Notes under the pieces: generated by a model | What the model saw: only the letters and a program-made list of their open reading frames with translations | Told to the model about the DNA's origin: nothing | The model's database searches: none | Part shown: one piece after another, positions 9,251-17,479 of the stretch | How the letters are laid out: every line of letters starts with the position of its first letter | Numbering within the stretch: the stretch's first letter is position 1 | Position numbers and translations under genes: made by a program | Assembly (NCBI RefSeq): GCF_002286935.1 | Contig: NZ_MVOH01000006.1 | Span: 186,001-250,000 of the forward strand | From: Bifidobacterium criceti | Lineage (GTDB): Bacteria; Actinomycetota; Actinomycetes; Actinomycetales; Bifidobacteriaceae | Length of the DNA stretch: 64,000 nt | Direction of reading: 5' to 3'

Positions 9251-10240
9251 ATGGCCGAACAGCGCAAGGCGTGGGGCTGGGGTCTGGCGAGCATCGACGC
9301 CGCCGGCAACACGCTGGATGTATGGTATCCGAAGGCGAAATTGGGTGAGGCACCCGCCGAAGCCGACCGCCCGAACCACGGGTTCGGCGCGCTCGTGCAC
9401 GACGGTCCCGACGCGCGCGGCGTCAAGCGTGTGCCGGTGTTCACGGCCGCGAACATCGACGCGCCGATCGAGGACGCCGCCGACGCCTATCTGCGTCTGC
9501 ACCTGCTGAGCATGCGCCTCGTCAAGCCGAACTCGATGAACCTCGACGGCATCTTCGGCGCGCTCAACAACGTCGTGTGGACGAACTACGGCCCGTTCGC
9601 CGTCGACGACTTCGCACTGCGCCGCCTCGACGTCATGAACGAGAACGCCGGCGCCGGCATGCCGGGCATGCACGCCGACGTCAACGTCCTCGCGATCGAC
9701 AAGTTCCCGCGCATGCTCGACTACGTCGTGCCGAGCGGCGTGCGCATCGGCGACGGCGACCGCGTGCGCCTCGGCGCCTACCTGAGCGAAGGCACGACGG
9801 TCATGCACGCCGGCTTCGTCAACTTCAACGCCGGCACGCTCGGCACATGCATGATCGAAGGCCGCGTCTCACAGGGCGTCGTCGTCGGCGATGGCTCCGA
9901 CGTCGGCGGCGGCGCGTCGATCATGGGCACGCTCTCGGGCGGCGGCAAGCTGCGCAACTCGATCGGCGAGCATTCGCTCCTCGGCGCGAACGCCGGCATC
10001 GGCATCTCGCTCGGCGACAATTGCGTCGTCGAAGCGGGCCTGTATGTGACGGCCGGCACGAAGATCGAAGTGTGGGACAAGGAGAAGGCCGCCGCGGGCG
10101 TCGCGCTCGACGTCGTCAAAGGCGCCGACCTGAGCGGCAAGGACAACATCATGTTCATCCGCAATTCGCTCACGGGCGCCGTGCAGGCGCGTGCGCGCAA
10201 GGTCGGCATCGCGCTCAACGACGCACTCCACAAGAACTGA
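9251..10240 (+). CDS. dapD: Tetrahydrodipicolinate N-succinyltransferase (actinobacterial DapD)
   Basis: Transfers succinyl from succinyl-CoA to tetrahydrodipicolinate in the succinylase branch of lysine and diaminopimelate synthesis. It has 329 residues, like the long actinobacterial DapD. The start at 9251 follows AAGGAGACACT; the much longer open frame upstream is rejected. The central part is a left-handed beta helix of hexapeptide repeats ([20 protein letters not shown] onward). Recognisable family blocks are [18 protein letters not shown], the [19 protein letters not shown] turn and [11 protein letters not shown]. It is followed by a very long palindrome and then rlmH in the same direction. 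Confidence 0.93.
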   Translation: MAEQRKAWGWGLASIDAAGNTLDVWYPKAKLGEAPAEADRPNHGFGALVHDGPDARGVKRVPVFTAANIDAPIEDAADAYLRLHLLSMRLVKPNSMNLDGIFGALNNVVWTNYGPFAVDDFALRRLDVMNENAGAGMPGMHADVNVLAIDKFPRMLDYVVPSGVRIGDGDRVRLGAYLSEGTTVMHAGFVNFNAGTLGTCMIEGRVSQGVVVGDGSDVGGGASIMGTLSGGGKLRNSIGEHSLLGANAGIGISLGDNCVVEAGLYVTAGTKIEVWDKEKAAAGVALDVVKGADLSGKDNIMFIRNSLTGAVQARARKVGIALNDALHKN

Positions 10241-10257
10241 CGGATCCATATCCACAC

Positions 10258-10323
10258 GATGTGCGCCCGGTGGGATGCATGTCCGGAAAATCGTCCGGAC
10301 ATGCATCCCACCGGGCGCACATC
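10258..10323. repeat. Perfect 30-bp inverted repeat between dapD and rlmH
   Basis: The arms 10258-10287 and 10294-10323 are exactly complementary around the 6-base loop AAATCG. The hairpin fills almost the whole gap between the dapD stop (10240) and the rlmH ribosome-binding site (about 10327). It has no T-run. It may be a dapD terminator, a processing site, or a mobile palindromic unit. Confidence 0.85.
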
Positions 10324-10344
10324 ATAGGAGGACAAGGAACGACG

Positions 10345-10824
10345 ATGAACATCGATATTGTCTGTGTCGGCAAAATCAAGGAACGCTATCTGCGCGACGC
10401 CATCGACGAATACACGAAACGACTGTCTCGGTTCGCGAAAGTCGGCATCATCGAAGTCACCGACGAGAAGACACCGGAACACGCGTCGGACGCCGTCAAC
10501 GAGCAGATCAAAGCGAAGGAAGGCGAACGCATCCTCAAGCATCTGCGCGCGAACGCCTACGTCGTCGCGCTCGCGATCGAAGGACGGCAGTTGACGAGCG
10601 AACAGCTCGCGGCGCGCGTCGCGGATTGGGGGTTGCACGGTGCAAGCCATCTGCAGTTCGTCATCGGCGGTTCGCTCGGGCTTGACGCGCGTGTCCTCGC
10701 ACGTGCGGACATGCTGCTGAGTTTTTCGAAGATGACGTTCCCACACCAGCTCATGCGCGTCATCCTGTTGGAACAGGTCTACCGCGCGTACAAAATCAAC
10801 GCGCACGAACCGTACCACAAATGA
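10345..10824 (+). CDS. rlmH: 23S rRNA (pseudouridine-1915) N3-methyltransferase RlmH
   Basis: SPOUT-class methyltransferase acting on helix 69 of 23S rRNA in assembled 70S ribosomes. It has 159 residues, the standard size. Hallmarks are the N-terminal [15 protein letters not shown], the AdoMet-binding knot ([15 protein letters not shown]) and the near-invariant C-terminal [20 protein letters not shown] with NAHEPYHK. The start follows AGGAGGACAAGGAAC. A GC-rich bidirectional hairpin follows and separates it from convergent gltA. Confidence 0.97.
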   Translation: MNIDIVCVGKIKERYLRDAIDEYTKRLSRFAKVGIIEVTDEKTPEHASDAVNEQIKAKEGERILKHLRANAYVVALAIEGRQLTSEQLAARVADWGLHGASHLQFVIGGSLGLDARVLARADMLLSFSKMTFPHQLMRVILLEQVYRAYKINAHEPYHK

Positions 10825-10826
10825 AG

Positions 10827-10857
10827 GGGGCGCGCCCGGCATGCACGGGCGCGCCCC
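10827..10857. terminator. Bidirectional terminator between rlmH and gltA
   Basis: The arms GGGGCGCGCCCG and CGGGCGCGCCCC (12 bp, perfect) enclose a 7-base loop. It sits between the converging 3' ends of rlmH (10824) and gltA (10877). Confidence 0.8.
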
Positions 10858-10876
10858 TTCGTCAGACGATCCGCAA

Positions 10877-12172
10877 TCAGCCGCGTTCGTCGATCGGCAC
10901 GTAGTCGCGCAGCACCTCGCCCGTGTACACCTGACGCGGACGGCCGATCTTCGTCATCGGGTCGGCGAGCATCTCGCGGTACTGGGCGATCCATCCGGGG
11001 ATGCGGCCAAGCGCGAACAATGGTGTGAACATCGACGGGCCGAATCCGATCGCGCGGTAGATGAGGCCCGTGTAGAAGTCGACGTTCGGATACAGATGGC
11101 GGGAGACGAAATAGTCGTCGTGCAGCGCGATGTCCTCAAGTTGCAATGCGACGTCGAAGAGCTCCTCGTCGCCCGGCAGCAGCTTGAGCGTCGCCGTCTG
11201 CTCCATGATCCGCTCAAGGTAGTGCTTCGCGATCGCCGCGCGCGGGTCGTAGGACTTGTAGACGCGGTGGCCGAGCCCGGAGATGCGGTCACCGTTGAGC
11301 TTCGCGCGGTCGACAAACTCACGCACGCTCATGCCGGAATCGCGGATCGCCATGAGCTGGCGGAGGACCGCTTCGTTCGCGCCCCCGTGGAGCGGACCGG
11401 ACAACGCGTTGATGCCGGCCGCGACGGCCGAATACAGGTTCGCGTGCGCGCTTCCCGCGATGCGCACAACGGACGTCGAACAGTTCTGCTCATGGTCGGC
11501 GTGGATGATGAGCAGACGTCCAAGCGCGTGCACATAGAGCGGATCGGATTCGAACTGCTCATACGGCACGGCGAAGCACATGCGCAGGAAATCATCGACA
11601 TAGCCGCGCGCGTAATCCGGATAGAGCATCGGCTCGTCACGGCGGCGGCGCAGGATGTAGCTGACGACCGTGCGCGCCTTAGCCATGATGATCGTCGCCG
11701 CCTCGTCAAGCTGGTCGGGGTCGCATATGTCGGTCGTGTCCGGGTTGAACGTCGCGAGCGCGTTGATCGCCGACGCCATGACGCTCATCGGCTGCGCCTC
11801 GCGCGGGAACGCCCCCATGAATGTGCGGAAGTCCTCGCCGACCATCGTATGGTGGTTGATGTCGTCGACGAACCGTTCATATTGCGCGCGCGTCGGCAGC
11901 TCGCCGTTGCGCAGCAGCCATGAGACCTCAAGGAAGTCGGATTGCTCGCACAGCTGTTCGATCGGGTAGCCGCGGTAGCGCAGGATCGAATGTTCGCCGT
12001 CGATGTAGGTGATCTTCGACTCGCATTGCGCGGTCGTCAGGAATCCGGGGTCGAGCGAGACCCAATTGTCGTTGCGCAGTGAGGACATGACGATGCCGTC
12101 GGGTCCCGCGCTCGCCTTCACGACAGGCAATTCGAACTGATTGGATTCCACATGCAACTGCGCTACGCCCAT
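10877..12172 (-). CDS. gltA: Citrate synthase
   Basis: Condenses oxaloacetate and acetyl-CoA to citrate. In bifidobacteria, which have an incomplete citrate cycle, it supports 2-oxoglutarate and glutamate synthesis. It has 431 residues and is a hexameric-type (type I bacterial) enzyme. The start at 12172 has a strong AGGAGG site 5 bases upstream. Signature features are YRGYPIEQL, SCSTSVVRIAGSAHANL-like text written here as NCSTSVVRIAG, the GPLHGGANEAVL active-site histidine, and GLGHRVYK. It lies downstream of map on the same strand, separated by a hairpin (12342-12372). Confidence 0.96.
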   Translation of the reverse strand: MGVAQLHVESNQFELPVVKASAGPDGIVMSSLRNDNWVSLDPGFLTTAQCESKITYIDGEHSILRYRGYPIEQLCEQSDFLEVSWLLRNGELPTRAQYERFVDDINHHTMVGEDFRTFMGAFPREAQPMSVMASAINALATFNPDTTDICDPDQLDEAATIIMAKARTVVSYILRRRRDEPMLYPDYARGYVDDFLRMCFAVPYEQFESDPLYVHALGRLLIIHADHEQNCSTSVVRIAGSAHANLYSAVAAGINALSGPLHGGANEAVLRQLMAIRDSGMSVREFVDRAKLNGDRISGLGHRVYKSYDPRAAIAKHYLERIMEQTATLKLLPGDEELFDVALQLEDIALHDDYFVSRHLYPNVDFYTGLIYRAIGFGPSMFTPLFALGRIPGWIAQYREMLADPMTKIGRPRQVYTGEVLRDYVPIDERG

Positions 12173-12341
12173 GCCGCCTCCTGTATGTGTGACGATTCCT
12201 TCCGCCCGACGGGGCCGGGCACTGCCGACCACTATAAGGTATCCGTATTTCGTTGACGCGTCGGTGTCTCAAAACGCGTGTCGCGTGCGGCGGCGCATAA
12301 GCGACGCGCAAGATGTGCGCGGCGTTCGGCTGGGCATGCTG

Positions 12342-12372
12342 AGGGACCCCGTGCATCGTGCACGGGGTCCCT
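12342..12372 (-). terminator. Hairpin terminator between map and gltA
   Basis: The 14-bp perfect arms AGGGACCCCGTGCA and TGCACGGGGTCCCT enclose a 3-base loop. It sits 80 bp beyond the map stop and well upstream of gltA, so it most likely ends the map transcript. Confidence 0.75.
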
Positions 12373-12452
12373 TCAGATATGTCGTCCGTGTCCCCATCAT
12401 CGATCATTCATACGTCATGACGATTGTCGACGATGAGGACGATGGGGTTGGC

Positions 12453-13259
12453 TCATCCTTTGAATTCCGCCGAGATCGGGTCTCCTTCGCGCTGTGTGAG
12501 CACAATCGGTCCGCTTTCGGTGATCGCGATCGTATGCTCGCTGTGCGCGCCGCGCGAACCGTCCTCGCTGCGCAATGTCCAGCCATCCTTCGGATCCTGG
12601 TAGATTTCGTCGGTCGTCTTGAGGAACCACGGTTCGATCGCGATGACGAGGCCCGGGCGCAGCTTGTAGCCGTGACGTGCCTTGCCGTCGTTCGGCACAT
12701 GCGGGTCGCCGTGCATGATGTGGCCGACGCCGTGGCCGCCGAAGTCGAGGTTGATCGGATAGCCGTACGCGCGTGCGACGTCGCCAACGGCATGCGAGAT
12801 GTCGCCGAGGCGGTTGCCCGGCTGCGCGGCGGCGATGCCGGCCGCGAGCGCCTCCTGCGTGCACCGGATGAGGCGCACGTCGTCGTGGTCCTTGTCCTTG
12901 CCGACGATGAAGCTCACGGCGGAGTCGGCGACCCAGCCGTCGACGCTTATCGCGAGGTCGAGGCTCACGAGGTCGCCGTCCTTGAGGTTGTAGTCGTACG
13001 GCACGCCGTGCAGCACGGCGTCGTTGACGGATACGCAGATGTAATGCGCGAACGGGCCCGTGCCGAAGTCCGGCGCATAGTCGACGTAGCAGGATTCGGC
13101 CCCTTTGCGGTCGACGATGCGCTTGTGCACGAATTCGTCGATTTCGAGTAGGTTCGTGCCGACCGTCGTCTTTTCCTGCAGGTCATGCAGGATGCCGCCG
13201 ACGAAGCGGCCTGCCGGCTTCATCTCTTCGATTTCCGAAGGGGTCTTGAGTTCGATCAT
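12453..13259 (-). CDS. map: Methionine aminopeptidase type I
   Basis: Removes the initiator methionine from nascent proteins using two metal ions. It has 268 residues. The start at 13259 follows GGTGGTGG. Metal-ligand motifs are in place: H near HGVPYDY, DGDLVSLDLAISVDGWVADSA for the two aspartates, GHGVGHIMH for a histidine, AIEPWF for a glutamate and HSEHTIAIT near the end. There is no N-terminal SH3-binding extension of the actinobacterial long form. It is probably transcribed alone. Confidence 0.96.
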   Translation of the reverse strand: MIELKTPSEIEEMKPAGRFVGGILHDLQEKTTVGTNLLEIDEFVHKRIVDRKGAESCYVDYAPDFGTGPFAHYICVSVNDAVLHGVPYDYNLKDGDLVSLDLAISVDGWVADSAVSFIVGKDKDHDDVRLIRCTQEALAAGIAAAQPGNRLGDISHAVGDVARAYGYPINLDFGGHGVGHIMHGDPHVPNDGKARHGYKLRPGLVIAIEPWFLKTTDEIYQDPKDGWTLRSEDGSRGAHSEHTIAITESGPIVLTQREGDPISAEFKG

Positions 13260-13376
13260 GGAGTGTCCACCACCTTTTATCACGCTTGCCAATCGTTGCA
13301 GCGACTTGAGTACCACACTATCCCCCACTTCTTACATTTGCGCGGCGTCGTCATGCCATCCGCCCGCGCTGACATG

Positions 13377-13413
13377 GCAAGGCCGGCCATGCATGAAGCA
13401 TGGCCGGCCTTGC
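13377..13413 (-). terminator. Hairpin terminator after the HdeD-like gene
   Basis: The 16-bp perfect arms GCAAGGCCGGCCATGC and GCATGGCCGGCCTTGC enclose ATGAA. It lies 45 bp past the stop of the HdeD-like gene. Confidence 0.78.
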
Positions 13414-13458
13414 GGATGCCGCGCGGCGGGATGCCCTGCGCGGACTGCATTGGTATGT

Positions 13459-14067
13459 TCAGCGCTTCGAGACGTGTCCGAACGTGAACGCGCGCACGAT
13501 CGCGACGATGCCCATGACGATCATTGCGCAGCCGCCGAAGATGATGAGCGCGACGGTCGACGCGGTCGGCATGCACAGGATCGCGAAACCGGCGATGATC
13601 GAGATGATCGCGTACGCGATCGCCCAGCCGGAGCTGCGCATCGACCAGGATTCGGCGAGCGCCATGATGCCTTCCATGATCCAGCCGATGCCGACGACGA
13701 GCGTGAACATGATCGCGAGCGTCACGGTCGAGAACGCCGTGTAGCGCAGCACGACGAAGCCACCGATGACGAGGATGATGCCGATGAGGATGCCGAGGAT
13801 GCGCCATCCTGCCGGCAGGCCGACTTCGACGATCGAGCTGACGATACGCACGATGCCGGAGATGAGGAAGTAGATGCCGAGCATGATGCAGGCGACGACA
13901 AGCGTCTTGCCGGGCCAGACGAGCAGGCAGATGCCGAGCGCGAGCGCGGCGAGGCCGATGACGGCGTATGCGATGCGCACCGCGTTCTTCGCGCCGGTCG
14001 GCAGCGACTGCTCGACGAGCTTGAACGGGCCCCAATCGTCATTCGGCGAATCATTGATGTCAGACAT
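13459..14067 (-). CDS. HdeD/DUF308 family membrane protein
   Basis: Integral membrane protein of 202 residues with about six hydrophobic segments in three pairs, the pattern of the short-repeat HdeD/DUF308 family. Segments include IAYAVIGLAALALGICLLVW (about 31-50), a pair around 75-125 and a C-terminal pair ending in VALIIFGGCAMIVMGIVAIV. The cytoplasmic N-terminus is acidic (MSDINDSPNDDW). The start at 14067 follows AAAGGAGAC. HdeD has been linked to acid tolerance in enterobacteria, but the function in actinobacteria is not established. It is transcribed divergently from pepO. Confidence 0.85.
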   Translation of the reverse strand: MSDINDSPNDDWGPFKLVEQSLPTGAKNAVRIAYAVIGLAALALGICLLVWPGKTLVVACIMLGIYFLISGIVRIVSSIVEVGLPAGWRILGILIGIILVIGGFVVLRYTAFSTVTLAIMFTLVVGIGWIMEGIMALAESWSMRSSGWAIAYAIISIIAGFAILCMPTASTVALIIFGGCAMIVMGIVAIVRAFTFGHVSKR

Positions 14068-14368
14068 GATGTCTCCTTTCTTCCCGCCGCGTCATGCTGT
14101 GGGACGCCCATAAGCGCCGCCGTGCAATCCGCGGCCACGTTTCCGCGCAGTCAGTGTTCCTGTCGCGGCCATGGTTCCAGTGTTGTACATTTTTTCGCCG
14201 CGGTGGCCTGTTTTCGCGATTGTTTCCCTCCCCGCATAACCGGATGCGCACCTATGCACACCCGGGTATGCGATACGGCACACCATATCGCGAGAGCGCC
14301 GCCGGGAGGCCCCGTCACGCCTTTGCGGCACCACACATGTTGTCAGAAAACCTCTATAGTGTGGAACC
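14068..14368. other. Divergent intergenic region between HdeD-like gene and pepO (301 bp)
   Basis: No gene is seen here. It contains the ribosome-binding site of the HdeD-like gene at its left end and a -10 element for pepO at its right end. The rest has no clear structure. Confidence 0.7.
14355..14360 (+). promoter_or_regulatory. pepO -10 element, possible leaderless start
   Basis: TATAGT ends 8 bases before the pepO ATG (14369), and no Shine-Dalgarno sequence is present between them. Transcription would begin at or next to the start codon. No strong -35 hexamer is seen 17 bases upstream. Confidence 0.5.
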
Positions 14369-16441
14369 ATGAGCAACACCTATGTATCCGGCATCGATCC
14401 GGCAGCCTTCTCCTCCGTGATCTCCCCCGCCGACGACCTGTTCCGCTACGTCAACGGTCCGTGGATCGACACCTACGCACTCCCCGATGACCGTTCGCGC
14501 TTCGGCTCGTTCGACCGGCTCGCGGAGAACGCGGAATCCCAGATCCGTGACATCCTCGAATCCGACGCCGACGAAGCCGTCAAATCGAAGGCGCTCTACC
14601 GTTCCTTCCTCGACACCGACGCGATCGAACGCGCGGGCGTCACACCGGTCCGCGCCGACCTCGACCGCATCGACGCCGTGCAGTCGAAAGACAAGCTGGC
14701 CGCGCTCCTCGGGGAACTGAGCCCCTACGGCGGCCCCGACCTGTTCGGGTTCGACATCTTCGGCGATTTCAACGACCCCGACAACAACATCATGCATATG
14801 AGCCAAGGCGGCCTCGGCCTGCCTGACGAGGCCTACTACCGCGAGGACCATTATGCGCCGATCCGTGACGCGTACGTGCTCATGGTCACCCGCCAGCTCG
14901 AACATGCCGGCTACGCCGACGACGCGCGCAGCCAGGCCGAGCGCCTCCTCGACATCGAGACGACGATCGCATCGCACCATTGGACGAACGTCGAGACACG
15001 CGATTCGCAGAAGACGAACAACCCCACCGACTTCGCCGGACTGCGCGCGATGCTCGCCGCGTTCGACATCGAAACATGGGCGAACGCGATGCAGACGTCG
15101 TATGACCGTTCGAAGACCTCCGATGTCTACGACGTCGACGTGCTTGGCGCGCTCGCGCACGTCAATGTCATGGAACCGTCATTCTTCACGGGCCTCGGCA
15201 CGTTCTGGGCGGACACCGACGTCGAGGACCTCAAGCTGTGGGCGCGCGCACACATCATCATCGGACGTGCGAGCATGATGTCCAGTGATTTCGACAAGAC
15301 GAACTTCGAGTTCTACGGCAAAACGCTTTCGGGCGCGAAGGAGCAGCGCGCGCGTTGGAAGCGCGGCGTCGCGCTCGTCAACGGCATATGCGGCGAGGAC
15401 GTCGGCCGCATCTATGTGCGCGAGCATTTCCCGGAAAGCTCGAAGGCGCGCATGGAGCAGCTCGTGCACAACCTCATCGATGCCTACCATGTCTCGATCC
15501 TCAACAGCGATTGGCTCGGCGATGAGACGAAACGCAAGGCGCTCGACAAACTCGACCATTTCGAGGCGAAGATCGGCTACACGAACCACTGGCGCGACTA
15601 TACGGCGCTCGACGTGCACGGCGACGCCGGGCTCGTCGATAACATGCGCGCGGCTGCCGCGTACGAATTCGGCTACCAGATGGCCAAATGCGGCAAGCCG
15701 GTCGACAAGGACGAATGGCTCATGAACCCGCAGACCGTCAACGCGTACTATGAGCCAACGCTCAACATCATCGTGTTCCCGGCCGCGATCCTGCAACCGC
15801 CGTTCTTCAACCCCGAGGCCGAGGACGCCGTCAACTACGGCGGCATCGGCTCGGTCATCGGCCATGAGATCGGCCACGGCTTCGACGATCAGGGCGCGCA
15901 GTTCAACGGCGAAGGCAAGCTCGAGGACTGGTGGACGGCCGAGGACAAGGCGCGCTTCCAGCAGCTGACGAAGGCGCTCATCGACCAGTACGATCAGTTC
16001 GTGCCGACGCAGCTGCGGGAGAAGTACGCGGATGATCCGTCGATGGCGCCGCATGTCAACGGCGCGTTGACGATCGGCGAGAACATCGGCGACTTGTCGG
16101 GCGTCAACATCGCACTCAAGGCCTATGCGTTCTCGCTTGACGAGGCGCAGGGCAAGCCGATCGACGGCGATCCGACGGCGATCGAGGCGGCGCTTGACAC
16201 CGCCCCGGTCCTCGACGGCTTCACCGGCCTGCAGCGCTTCTTCCTCGGCTATGCGCTCATCTGGCGCACGAAGAACCGCGATGAGCTCGCCGAACAGTAT
16301 CTGCAGATCGACCCGCATTCGCCCGCCGAATGCCGCACGAATGGCATCGCGCGCAACGTCGACCTGTTCTACAAGGCCTTCGGTGTCACGCCGGATGACC
16401 GCATGTGGCTCAAGCCCGAGGAACGCGTCCACATCTGGTGA
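14369..16441 (+). CDS. pepO: Neprilysin-type (M13) zinc metalloendopeptidase PepO
   Basis: Oligopeptide endopeptidase of 690 residues. The catalytic zinc motif reads IGHEIGHGFDDQG near residue 498, the third zinc ligand and neighbour lie in GENIGDLSGVNIAL, and the substrate-binding motif appears as NAYYEPTLNIIVFPAAILQP. The C-terminus ends in VHIW, close to the usual CxW ending of the family, and the cysteines of the secreted forms are lacking. There is no signal peptide or membrane anchor, so it should act in the cytoplasm on imported peptides, as in lactic acid bacteria. Translation may be leaderless. A long-armed hairpin follows. Confidence 0.96.
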   Translation: MSNTYVSGIDPAAFSSVISPADDLFRYVNGPWIDTYALPDDRSRFGSFDRLAENAESQIRDILESDADEAVKSKALYRSFLDTDAIERAGVTPVRADLDRIDAVQSKDKLAALLGELSPYGGPDLFGFDIFGDFNDPDNNIMHMSQGGLGLPDEAYYREDHYAPIRDAYVLMVTRQLEHAGYADDARSQAERLLDIETTIASHHWTNVETRDSQKTNNPTDFAGLRAMLAAFDIETWANAMQTSYDRSKTSDVYDVDVLGALAHVNVMEPSFFTGLGTFWADTDVEDLKLWARAHIIIGRASMMSSDFDKTNFEFYGKTLSGAKEQRARWKRGVALVNGICGEDVGRIYVREHFPESSKARMEQLVHNLIDAYHVSILNSDWLGDETKRKALDKLDHFEAKIGYTNHWRDYTALDVHGDAGLVDNMRAAAAYEFGYQMAKCGKPVDKDEWLMNPQTVNAYYEPTLNIIVFPAAILQPPFFNPEAEDAVNYGGIGSVIGHEIGHGFDDQGAQFNGEGKLEDWWTAEDKARFQQLTKALIDQYDQFVPTQLREKYADDPSMAPHVNGALTIGENIGDLSGVNIALKAYAFSLDEAQGKPIDGDPTAIEAALDTAPVLDGFTGLQRFFLGYALIWRTKNRDELAEQYLQIDPHSPAECRTNGIARNVDLFYKAFGVTPDDRMWLKPEERVHIW

Positions 16442-16462
16442 CACGTCCTTGTGCCGCAATCC

Positions 16463-16524
16463 GATGACGGCGCCGGGCCCGCTGGATCATAGGGTCCCGG
16501 TCATAGGGAGCCGGCGCCGTCATC
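16463..16524. terminator. Shared inverted repeat between pepO and ssb 3' ends
   Basis: The 14-bp perfect arms GATGACGGCGCCGG and CCGGCGCCGTCATC are separated by 34 bases containing a shorter GGGACC-type pairing. The right arm lies inside the last codons of ssb. Probably a bidirectional terminator. Confidence 0.6.
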
Positions 16525-17148
16525 GAACTCATCGCGTGCGCCGACGGGTTGAGGGTCCATCGCGCGCTGGGCGACGGCCGCGGCTTCGGCGACGACCGCC
16601 GCCATGTCCTCTTCGGACGCGACCTCACCCGTCTGCGGGTCGACAGGTGGCGCGCCGAACGTGACCGGTGCGTTCGTATGCCGTTCGCCGTTGCCGTATC
16701 CGGGGTCATGGTCGCCGCCGCCTTGTTGAGGCGTCCTCCCTGCACCCTGCTGCGTTGATGAAGCCGTCTGTTCGTTCGACTTCGCGATCTTGCGCATCGC
16801 GGAGACGCCATAGTTGAGGTCATGGCCGATGTTGCTCGCCTCGATGATCATGCTTGAGCGCGTATCACCATTCTCCGCCCTCCACGTCTCGGTCGTCAGG
16901 ATGCCGGTGACGATGACGGCGTCGCCTTTGCGGACCGAATTGACGACATTGAGCGCGAGTGTGCGGAACGCCTTGACGGTGACCCACGTCGTCGCCTGCT
17001 CCCTCCATACGCCGTTCCTGTCCATATAGCCGCGCGTGCTCGCGAGGCGGAAGCGGCATGCGGACCTCGATTCGTCCTGACCGCCGCGCAGTGTCGGATC
17101 GTTGCCGGCGAAGCCGGTGATCGTGATCTGTCCTTGTTGTATCGCCAT
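16501..17148 (-). CDS. ssb: Single-stranded DNA-binding protein (second-type, long C-terminus)
   Basis: OB-fold protein of 215 residues. The N-terminal 115 residues carry SSB hallmarks: QGQITITGFAGNDPTLR, WVTVKAFRTLALNVVNSVRKGDAVIVTG and the WRAENGDTRSSMIIEASNIG segment. The tail is rich in Gly, Gln and Pro. It ends FDDGAGSL rather than the canonical acidic DDDxPF peptide that recruits replication proteins. It is not next to rpsF/rpsR. Both points suggest a paralogue of the housekeeping SSB, perhaps for natural transformation or repair. The start is at 17148 or, alternatively, the adjacent ATG at 17151; AAGGAG favours 17148. Confidence 0.88.
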   Translation of the reverse strand: MAIQQGQITITGFAGNDPTLRGGQDESRSACRFRLASTRGYMDRNGVWREQATTWVTVKAFRTLALNVVNSVRKGDAVIVTGILTTETWRAENGDTRSSMIIEASNIGHDLNYGVSAMRKIAKSNEQTASSTQQGAGRTPQQGGGDHDPGYGNGERHTNAPVTFGAPPVDPQTGEVASEEDMAAVVAEAAAVAQRAMDPQPVGARDEFDDGAGSL

Positions 17149-17359
17149 CATGTCTCCTTGTGTCGTGTGGTGCCGTGTCCGGCTTGTGTCACCACTATCG
17201 ACGACGGCGCATCCGCCATGCAAGGACAACAGGGGTATGTGTACGGACGGGTGTGTCGCGCCCGGAATGTGGAAAACCGACTCCATTGTCCACAGGTTTC
17301 CACATCCGCGCTGTGCATATCGTCCATCATCTATGCACATCGCATATGCAACGCTTTGT

Positions 17360-17455
17360 CGCGATGCGGTACGCTACGGCGCCTCCCACCGTACCGTGGT
17401 GCGAAAAAATCCGCACCACGGTACGGTGGGAGGCGCCGTAGCGTACCGCATCGCG
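17360..17455. repeat. Perfect 44-bp inverted repeat between proS and ssb
   Basis: The arms 17360-17403 and 17412-17455 are exactly complementary around the loop AAAAAATC. It lies 25 bp past the proS stop (17480), so it can act as the proS terminator. It is far longer than a terminator needs to be, and it shares a 19-bp arm core with a palindrome at 37003-37084. Confidence 0.9.
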
Positions 17456-17479
17456 GGACTGGCGTGCCGGCAACGTGGT

